This document shows, piece after piece, positions 57,439 to 64,000 of a stretch of 64,000 nt of DNA (position 1 is its first letter; each line of letters opens with the position of its first letter). The notes under the pieces are model-generated. The model saw only the letters and a program-made list of their open reading frames with translations, did no database searches and had not been told where the DNA came from. Location: contig NW_026251400.1 of NCBI RefSeq assembly GCF_025118155.1, positions 496,001-560,000 on the forward strand. The letters run 5' to 3'. This DNA comes from Cokeromyces recurvatus (lineage: Eukaryota > Mucoromycota > Mucoromycetes > Mucorales > Mucoraceae). A program made the translations under genes and the position numbers.

Positions 57439-59020
57439 TATAAAAGAAAAAAAAATGTGTTTTACATATTTATACGTATTTATATATCTATATTAGAAGA
57501 CAACTGGAGGTCAGCTCTTTATATTCCAAACTTGTCTTCCTAATTATGGAGCAGATAGCTTAAAATCTCGAGATGATAAATCCTTATATGGAACAGATAA
57601 AGAAAAATCTTTGTTAACATCTCAAAGTGACAAATACAAAGAATTGGGTAAATTATGTGTTCAGCATGGTATCTGCGTCAATATCTGGGGTTTCCCCTCA
57701 CAATATATGGATGTCGCTACCTTGAACTCTATCTCACGTCTTACCGGTGGTGATTTCCGACACTTTCCTAATTTTAGTTTAGGACAAAGGAACCGCATCC
57801 TTTATCAATTACATCATGATTTGCATCGTGAAACAGGTTACGATGGTGTTCTTCGTGTTCGATGCTCAGATGGTTTGCAAGTCATAGACCATTATGGTAA
57901 TTGTCATATGAGTGTTTATACAGAATGTGATTTAGCAGGTATTGATGAAGATAAGGCGATTGCTGTTGAGATAAAGCATGATGGTAAATTGGATGTCAAT
58001 CGAGGTGTATCATTTCAATGTGCTTTATTATATACTACACGTGAGGGACAGCGTCGTGTGCGAGTGCATAACTTGCATCTTACTGCCACTAGTCAAATCT
58101 CTGATGTTTTCAGATATGGTGATGTGGATGCCACTATCGGTCTTTTCTTAAGAAAATCCATCTTTGACTTGAATCACAAAAATCGAAGAGATCTTCATAA
58201 ACAATTAACCGATCGTTGTGTAGCTATCTTGACAGCCTATCGTATTAATTGTGCCTCTGCTACTTCACCAGGTCAACTTATTTTACCTGAAGCATTTAAA
58301 TTATTACCTGTTTATGTTCACGGTGCTATGCGATCTACTGTCCTAAGAGGAGGTAAGTAAGATATGAAAAAAAAAGAAGAAGAAGAGGAACATAACTAAT
58401 GCGTAATATGTTAAAAAAAAAGTGGGCCCAGATATGAATATTGATGTTAGATCAGCAGCTATGAATATGTTTAATGCTTATAGTGTAGCTGAATTAGTAT
58501 GGACGTTATATCCTCGTTTGTATTCTTTACATGATTTACAAGGAAATTCACCTAAAATGATTCGCACCTCTTATGATCGACTTGATACAAAAGGAAGTTA
58601 TTTATTAGATACAGGATCAGACTTATTTTTATGGTTGGGCAAATCTATATCTTCTGAATTCCTTCAAGATTTATTAAACGTCAAGTCATTAGATGAAGTA
58701 GATCCTAATATGGTAAAAAGAGAAAAAAAAACATTTATACAAAAACAAATAAATGTATAACTAATTTATACATATAGATTGTATTGCCTATTCAGTCTAC
58801 TATTTTATCTGAGGAAGTCCATCAACTCATTAGACAATTACAAGCATCTCGTACTAAATATTTGGCTTTGCATATTGTACGCCAAGAGAAAGATGCCATT
58901 GAATTTTTATTTGCTACTTGGATGTCCGAAGATCGTAATGCTGAAGTACAGACTTATGTTGATTACATGTGTGTTTTGCATCGCATGATTCAAGAGGAAA
59001 TGAAAAAAATTAACAATTAA
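55515..59020 (+). CDS. SEC24: COPII coat subunit Sec24
   Basis: Seven exons (55515-55611, 55669-55925, 55992-57127 region ending 57125, 57190-57393, 57497-58352, 58423-58712, 58778-59020) give 1,026 aa. The N-terminal 280 residues are Pro/Gln-rich and disordered. A zinc finger follows at about 361-385 (CSRCRAYINPWC, CNLC). Next come the trunk (PLNYVFAIDVS, NRIGIITFN), beta-sandwich and helical domains (GVLRVRCSDGLQV, LTDRCVAILTAYR), and a gelsolin-like C-terminus (LLDTGSDLFLWLGK). Sec24 selects cargo at ER exit sites together with Sec23. Length is usual for fungi. The intron at 57394-57496 starts GTA followed by a run of nearly 40 A, an odd 5' splice context. Confidence 0.96.
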
Positions 59021-59129
59021 AAAAAAAAGAAAAAAGAAAGAAAGAAAAAAAAAGGCATCTTAAATAATACATGTATAATATAATAAGTTTTATTTTATTT
59101 ATTTTGTTATGTACAATTGAGAATGGTTA

Positions 59130-59561
59130 TCATTCTTTCAAGTTCTCATTATGTTTAGTAAATGAAACTGGCTTATTTACAAATTGACTAAAAAGTTTTG
59201 TTTTATGAAATTGCTCATTATTATTGTTGCTGTCAGTACTAGTAGTTGTACTAATATTATGTGGTTGCCATATTGAATTAAAGCCAAAATAAGTATTTTG
59301 ACTAATCGTTGTATAGCTTGGCGGTTTTTCTCCCCATCCTTCGTCTTCTTCTTGATTTGTTAATGAAGATTCATCAACTGGATTCCATTTTTGTTCTTCT
59401 GATGGTATTTGATGATTCTGTGATGGTTCTGATACCTTGAATATAGTAGGTGTTGCATTTTCTGTTATGGTTGCTTTATCAAGTTGTTTTGTAAGCTTAT
59501 CCTCTGCTGAAGATATAGAAAAGGAGCTTATCTGCTTCATAAGTTCATTGTCTTCATCCAT
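59130..59561 (-). CDS. Small hypothetical protein with PPxY motif
   Basis: A single exon of 143 aa, acidic and rich in Ser, Thr, Asn and Gln, predicted disordered. Residues about 78-82 read PPSY, a possible WW-domain (Rsp5-type ligase) binding motif, next to GWGEK. N-terminal MDEDNELMKQISSFSI could form a short helix. There is no signal peptide or membrane helix. It is convergent with SEC24 (about 110 bp between stops). No family is recognised and function is unknown; the frame could be a real small gene or the last exon of a longer one. Confidence 0.5.
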   Translation of the reverse strand: MDEDNELMKQISSFSISSAEDKLTKQLDKATITENATPTIFKVSEPSQNHQIPSEEQKWNPVDESSLTNQEEDEGWGEKPPSYTTISQNTYFGFNSIWQPHNISTTTSTDSNNNNEQFHKTKLFSQFVNKPVSFTKHNENLKE

Positions 59562-60407
59562 CTTTTGATGTATATAAATAAATATAAAAAAAAAATAATA
59601 ATAATAAAATGAAAAATACCAATCCTGCGGGTATAATTTTTAAAATAAAGATAATTTAGCTTTTTTTTTTTATTGTTATTATTATCAAGGCAATAATAAT
59701 TCAAAATGGCTGCATGTTAGAGTGAAAGATACTCTTCTTGTTGAAGAGCCTCTCCCTCTCTCTTTTGTAATTTTTTCGATATATACATATACATATATAT
59801 ATTTTACAACTAAAGGGCATATAGCTATAAAGGCTGATATTAACAGAGACTTGAAAAAAAAAAACCCCTCCTTCCAAGACAAAAGCCAAAATGTATATTG
59901 ATATATATATATATATGTATTGATCTTAAAGTTTCTTTCTTTTCTTTTTTTTTTTATAAGCTCACAAATAAAATAAACTCGTCTATTCGAAATTACTGTA
60001 TACTCTCTTTATCTCCTTCCTTTTTTACCTCATGTTTCTGAAAAGATACTTTTAGTTCCTTTTTTGCATTACTATTATTTTTTCTTTTATTGAGCTAATC
60101 TGAGCAATCTACCCAGCATCATTCATTACGATTAAATTATAAATTTATTAAAGAAAAAAAAAGGTGGTCATAATAGGCACAATAGTTTAAAAAACTGCAT
60201 TGCCGAACCAGTTTGCGAAGTTAAGAGTTAAAAAAAAAAAAAAAACTCCTAAGAGTCAAGAGAGAAAATGAAAAAAGTATTGAAGAATAAAGAAAAAATA
60301 ATGAGAAAAGTAAAACGGAAGAAAAATAGATAAAAAAAAATTCAGAAACAAGGCAGAAACACTAGCATTTTTATCATTGCAACCATCTCACCAAACTAGC
60401 ACTGATA
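59562..60407. other. Intergenic, AT-rich
   Basis: AT microsatellites (59897-59917), T-runs and A-runs (60230-60245). No gene is seen. Confidence 0.6.
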
Positions 60408-60725
60408 TCAGTTGGAGGGGGGAGGAGGATCTTCACCAGGAAAAATACGATCCAATTCATGTAGGATCAGGCAAATTTCAGGCCACCGTACAGACCAGGA
60501 AGAGATAGATGAAACATTTTTTAGTAAGAAAGAAAGAGGGTCTTTGATGGATCTAGACATTTGTAGACGACGGTGTATGTGCAGACATTCAGTAGCATGG
60601 ATACGAGAAATATTAACTGCAGGATGGAAAAGACAGGGACGAGGTTTTCCACTAGGGAGCCAACCAAGACGCCAGTGGAGCACTTGACTACGCTCCATAC
60701 GTGTCATTGGGAGCCAGTTTCCCAT
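60408..60725 (-). pseudogene. LINE-type retroelement 3'-end relic, copy A
   Basis: A 105-codon frame reads NWLPMTRMERSQVLHWRLGW, LPSGKPRPC, then HATECLHIHRRLQMSRSIKD, PLSFLLKN and a W-S-V-R-W-P block. It is homologous to the copy at 61025-61541. The order WRLGWLP-x-G-x-P-x-x-C then H-A-x-E-C-L-x-x-H-x-R-L is the zinc-knuckle-like tail that follows the reverse transcriptase in mucoralean non-LTR retrotransposons (recalled). Only this tail remains, with no RT domain, so it is a truncated dead copy. Confidence 0.6.
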
Positions 60726-61024
60726 TGTACAATTAAATCAACACCAAAAGATGGACTTTTCTTATAAAGCGCTAGCTAAACCTTCTTAAGGTTGTTTGCA
60801 AGTAGCATCCATGTAAGAGGTAAAAAAAAAAAAAAAAAAAAAAAAAATTGCTAACCTGTTAGCCTAAAGTTGCATTTTAGTTTGTCTAACATTTTGTCTC
60901 AATTTAATTTCTCGAGTTCCTTTGTCTGATTTCCATTTTCGCTTCTTCCAAAAAAAAGGTAAGCTAAGTATCTGAAAATCAAGTAGAAATACTGTAAATA
61001 CTACAATCCACCTTCAACACTCAA
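60726..61024. other. Spacer between facing LINE relics
   Basis: Includes a poly-A tract (60822-60847). It lies on the 5' side of both relics, so it is not an obvious LINE tail. No gene is seen. Confidence 0.5.
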
Positions 61025-61541
61025 TGGTATAAACTCATTCAAACATCATGCTGGAGACTCTATGCCGCCAACTCCATTCCGTTAGACCAACACTCCTTTC
61101 GGAAACATTGTCAAGAATTTCTTGAAAAGAGTTTTCATCAGCTACGTGACAGGACGCGTACTGTTTTGTTTTCCTCTTGCGGCCCCAATCTGATTAGTGA
61201 TCCGATACTCTGGTTACCCATGACACACAGTGAGCGTAGTCGAACTATTCGATGACGTCTTGGTTGGTTACCCGGAGGAATACCTAAAGTCTGCTCATAT
61301 CATCCTTATGTACACTTTTAGTCGGTCACACGCCACTGAATGCTTGCACATGCACACCCGTTTATTCTTGCCACGATCAATAGCAGATCCCCTTTCTTTT
61401 CTTTTAAATCATCTCCCTCAGCATAAGTACCGAAATTCTCGGGATGTTTCTGCCTGGCTCTATCGCTGGCCAGTGATGTGTACCATTCTACAGGAAATGG
61501 TTTACTTACTACACGACAAACTATTCCCCTCCACTTCTTGA
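61025..61541 (+). pseudogene. LINE-type retroelement 3'-end relic, copy B
   Basis: From TGG at 61025 the frame reads WYKLIQTSCWRLYAANSIPL, LWLPMTHSERSRTIR, a TGA stop at 61253-61255, then RLGWLPGGIPKVC. After a frameshift near 61318 it continues HATECLHMHTRLFLPRSIAD, PLSFLLNHLP and RWPVMCTILQEM. The same segment order occurs in copy A on the other strand. One stop and one frameshift make it non-functional. The two copies point toward each other's upstream side, which suggests two independent insertions or an inverted duplication. Confidence 0.65.
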
Positions 61542-61958
61542 TCCAGGCAGGAAATGAATCAACTAGTTGTCCCTTTAAACTTGTTAGCATTATTTCCCCT
61601 TTCTTTCTCACCTTCTCTTCTTCCTTTCCTTTACCTTTTTATCTATTGCCCCCCGTAAGAGGGCTTTCAGATACATTTTTTTTTCACAGAATTTGAACCG
61701 ACCTGGGCAATCCAATATAACAAAGATATTGTGTGCTCATAGGTCACTTTATAAATTTTAATTTATAAAAATAAAAAAAATGTTCAATCGTAAATACTAC
61801 AAAAAGCGACTATGTGACTGTCCTATCCTAACCCCTCCTCCTCCCCCCAAATATTTACACAATTATAATTATCCGCCCTATATGTAGTTTCATTTCCGGG
61901 GGTTTTCAGTAACAGAAGAGCATTTATTGCTATTATTTATTAACCATTTTGAACAAAT
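61542..61958. other. Intergenic before bL19m
   Basis: C-rich patches (61649-61655, 61830-61849) in otherwise AT-rich DNA. No gene is seen. Confidence 0.55.
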
Positions 61959-62585
61959 ATGAATACATTGAAGACCATCACTTCCAAGTTAGCAATAAGA
62001 TCTTTTCAACCATGTGTTAAACAATGTAATTTCTAGCATTCTATTTCTTTCGAAATCTTAACTCTTTCTTTTTTTATATATATATATATATATGTATACA
62101 TACAAACATATATAGTCAACTACACAACAGCAGCAGCAGCAGCAGCTGTGACAAAAGTGCCTAAAATTAATGTTATGGAGTACATTTCAAAACAACAGAT
62201 TGAAAAGGCCAATGTAGATGGACGTCGTGAACTCTTTGATCGCCATAATCCTCAAGGTATTAGACCAGGATCGATTGTTCTTGTTGAAACATTTAATGGG
62301 CCTGGAGAAACAACCACATCCACCTTTATTGGAGTTTGTATCTCTATTCGTCGAAAGGGCATAGACACAAATTTCACTCTTCGTAACATTGTGATGCGTG
62401 TTGGTGTGGAGCAGAGATATTCACTTTATTCACCATTATTAAAGAGTATTAAAATATTACAGAAGCCAAATGAAATTAAATTTAAAAGAGCCAAGTTGTA
62501 TTACTTGAGAGATCAACCTGGTAAGGCTTTCCAACCTCTTCAATCTTTATGGAAGCAAGAGCAACTAGAGAAAAATGCAAAATAA
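61959..62585 (+). CDS. IMG1: Mitochondrial large-subunit ribosomal protein bL19m
   Basis: Two exons (61959-62025 and 62116-62585) give 178 aa. Exon 1 (MNTLKTITSKLAIRSFQPCV) is a basic, acid-free presequence, and a run of six Ala follows the splice. The bL19 core is clear: RPGSIVLVETFNG, FIGVCISIRRKGIDTNFTLR, VGVEQRYSLYSPLLKSI and KRAKLYYLRDQPGKAF. Bacterial-type L19 sits at the subunit interface; this version belongs to the mitochondrial ribosome. The splice is in phase and placed between presequence and mature part. It is transcribed toward the Pff1-like gene, with 120 bp between stops. Confidence 0.93.
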
Positions 62586-62705
62586 ATAATAAATTAAAAA
62601 GGAAAAAAAAAAAGAAAAAGTAAAAGAAAAGATAGCTATTATATTATTATACACACATATAATAAACAAACACATAATATGTAAGAAAAAAAAAATAAGG
62701 AAAAT

Positions 62706-64000
62706 TTATTCATCATTACTCAATAAAGGAATAGAAGGGTAATAATGAACCTTAGCAAGACCCACACCTCCTTTAATACTCAATAATGTGTTGAATGGTA
62801 AATTATTTCTAAGAGTATTAAAAGCAGGTAATTCACCTTCTGTCCAATCATCATAAATACAACTAAACATCACTTCACCCACATCTTCTGCCTTCTGGTT
62901 AGAAGTAAAAGACAAATCCCATCGTACAACACTAACTGATTCCTTAGAGTATACAGTCAATGCTTGAATTATATCCTCTTTCCCTGTTTGAATAGGATAA
63001 TCGTTAATCTTTGCTTGTAATCCTTGAATTCGAGCTGGGTGACTCAGTTGTAGCTGGCAGAGTAAACTATGTTCTGCAGTAGTGTTGATGTTAAGATAAC
63101 ATCGATCTTCATCACAATGAGTTGGCGAATAGGCTACTTTAATTTCCTTCTTGGGATCTCTTGCATAGAGAGGTGTCAATGAGGTTTGATAAGTACATCG
63201 TGTCTGATAAGTTAAATAGGATTCACATTGTACAGTATCATACTCTGATCTTGGTAAAATAGATTTTAAAGTCTTTTGGAGTATACCCCCTGATGAGCCA
63301 GTGATGAGTGCCACAGTTGATAATGATTCAGTAGCATTGTATTCCTGTTGAAAGATGATACGATTGGGTGAAGTCTCCCCATCAAATGGACTGGACATGA
63401 AACAGATGATGAAAAGTGCAACAAAGACAACGCTTGTGCAAAAGGTCGTCTTTTGTATCTCTGCTGCTTTATGCACCCATGGCAGTAAATGGATTAGCAT
63501 TAAGATAATAGGAAGAGAGAGTAATAAATAGATGGAAGATTCAGGTGTTCCATCTGCGCTTGTATGGCGCATAGAATCCATGACAAGTAATAAAAACTCA
63601 GACATAAAAACAACTGGAATACAGATTTGAAGGAGGTAAACAATAGGCCAGTAGCGACCCCCCTTGAAGGCTAACTCTGCATCCTCTTCTTGTTTAGGTG
63701 TTGTATTAACAAGAACAACTGTGGATACTGTACTGCTAAGAAAGAAATAGATTGCAAAGTAGACTGCTGTCACTTTTTTAGATCCTAAATAAGTAGCATA
63801 AACAAGTAAAATATACCAAAGGACTGTAAGTCCATAAAATCCAACTTTCATATTAGCCAGGCTGAGTTGAGATGTCCTTGAAGATTGTATTAATACCCAT
63901 TGTGAAACAAGTAAACCCAATAATGCAGCAGCTGTTAAATAAAGAACAACTATCTTGATACTTCCGTAAGTAGCTGAAGGGTTTGCCATAAGCATGATCC
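62706..64000 (-). CDS. PFF1: Pff1/Fxna-type vacuolar or ER membrane M28 protease, C-terminal part (truncated by window)
   Basis: An open frame of at least 429 codons runs off the right window edge. At least seven to eight membrane helices (for example VVLYLTAAALLGLLVSQWVL and YFAIYFFLSSTVSTVVLV) are followed by a lumenal domain with NRIIFQQEYNATESLSTVAL, Cys pairs (VQCESYLTYQTRC) and a beta-rich end. This is the layout of the C-terminal half of fungal Pff1 vacuolar membrane proteases and animal ERMP1/Fxna, whose N-terminal M28 zinc-peptidase domain would lie beyond position 64000. The peptidase motifs therefore cannot be checked. The ATG at 63995 is probably internal. Family call moderate to good. 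Confidence 0.75.
   Translation of the reverse strand, partial: IMLMANPSATYGSIKIVVLYLTAAALLGLLVSQWVLIQSSRTSQLSLANMKVGFYGLTVLWYILLVYATYLGSKKVTAVYFAIYFFLSSTVSTVVLVNTTPKQEEDAELAFKGGRYWPIVYLLQICIPVVFMSEFLLLVMDSMRHTSADGTPESSIYLLLSLPIILMLIHLLPWVHKAAEIQKTTFCTSVVFVALFIICFMSSPFDGETSPNRIIFQQEYNATESLSTVALITGSSGGILQKTLKSILPRSEYDTVQCESYLTYQTRCTYQTSLTPLYARDPKKEIKVAYSPTHCDEDRCYLNINTTAEHSLLCQLQLSHPARIQGLQAKINDYPIQTGKEDIIQALTVYSKESVSVVRWDLSFTSNQKAEDVGEVMFSCIYDDWTEGELPAFNTLRNNLPFNTLLSIKGGVGLAKVHYYPSIPLLSNDE

Noticed and set aside
61230..61541. Intact 103-aa gene
   Set aside because: Its first third is out of frame with the homologous LINE tail; it is the downstream part of a frameshifted relic.

Overview
The window looks like nuclear DNA of an early-diverging filamentous fungus, most likely a Mucoromycota/Mucorales species. 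The reasons are strongly AT-rich DNA, many short introns (about 50-120 nt) with GTAAGT-like donors and TAG acceptors, long homopolymer A/T runs, typically fungal genes (GT15 mannosyltransferase, DUF7137-like wall protein, Zn2Cys6 and TEA regulators, Pff1-type protease), and transposon remnants that resemble mucoralean families from memory. The species cannot be named from the sequence.

Region 1-8.7 kb is a transposon graveyard with almost no intact genes. It holds a Tc1-type transposase tail (376-510), a 2.69-kb CACTA element with terminal inverted repeats, subterminal palindromes, a 3-bp target duplication and a decayed Tnp2 transposase (1048-3737), a broken unknown gene beside it, an F-box pseudogene with one stop (4900-5796), a duplicated 117-bp element that folds as a structured RNA with a covarying base pair (6171-6491), and a DDE_3/IS630-type transposase relic (about 6998-7400).

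Region 8.7-25.2 kb is a minus-strand run: a GT15 mannosyltransferase with altered active-site residues, an unknown 348-aa protein, a giant protein of about 3,250 aa (two CH domains, a long spectrin-like helical rod and a C-terminal GAR/GAS2 domain completed by an 11-nt microexon), and a fused siroheme synthase. A 3.1-kb gene-poor gap follows.

Region 28.3-45 kb is mostly plus strand: a secreted DUF7137-like protein, a small zinc-ribbon protein, an RBM33-like RNA-binding protein, a NIPA-type magnesium transporter, inositol monophosphatase, a secreted poly-serine choice-of-anchor-A protein (minus strand), an Acinus homologue (SAP, RRM, RSB motif) and mitochondrial EF-G1.

Region 45-64 kb contains a TEA/ATTS transcription factor, a small RRM protein, a double Zn2Cys6 protein, an F-box protein, the COPII coat subunit Sec24, mitochondrial ribosomal protein bL19m and the C-terminal half of a Pff1/Fxna-type membrane protease cut by the window edge. 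Two facing LINE 3'-end relics lie at 60.4-61.5 kb, and a broken small cysteine-rich secreted protein gene lies at 53.2 kb.

The intact genes are housekeeping and cell-architecture genes with no operon-like logic. The most novel items are the fungal spectraplakin-like protein and the covarying structured repeat. Exon coordinates come from manual splicing, checked for reading-frame continuity; no alignment or database search was possible.
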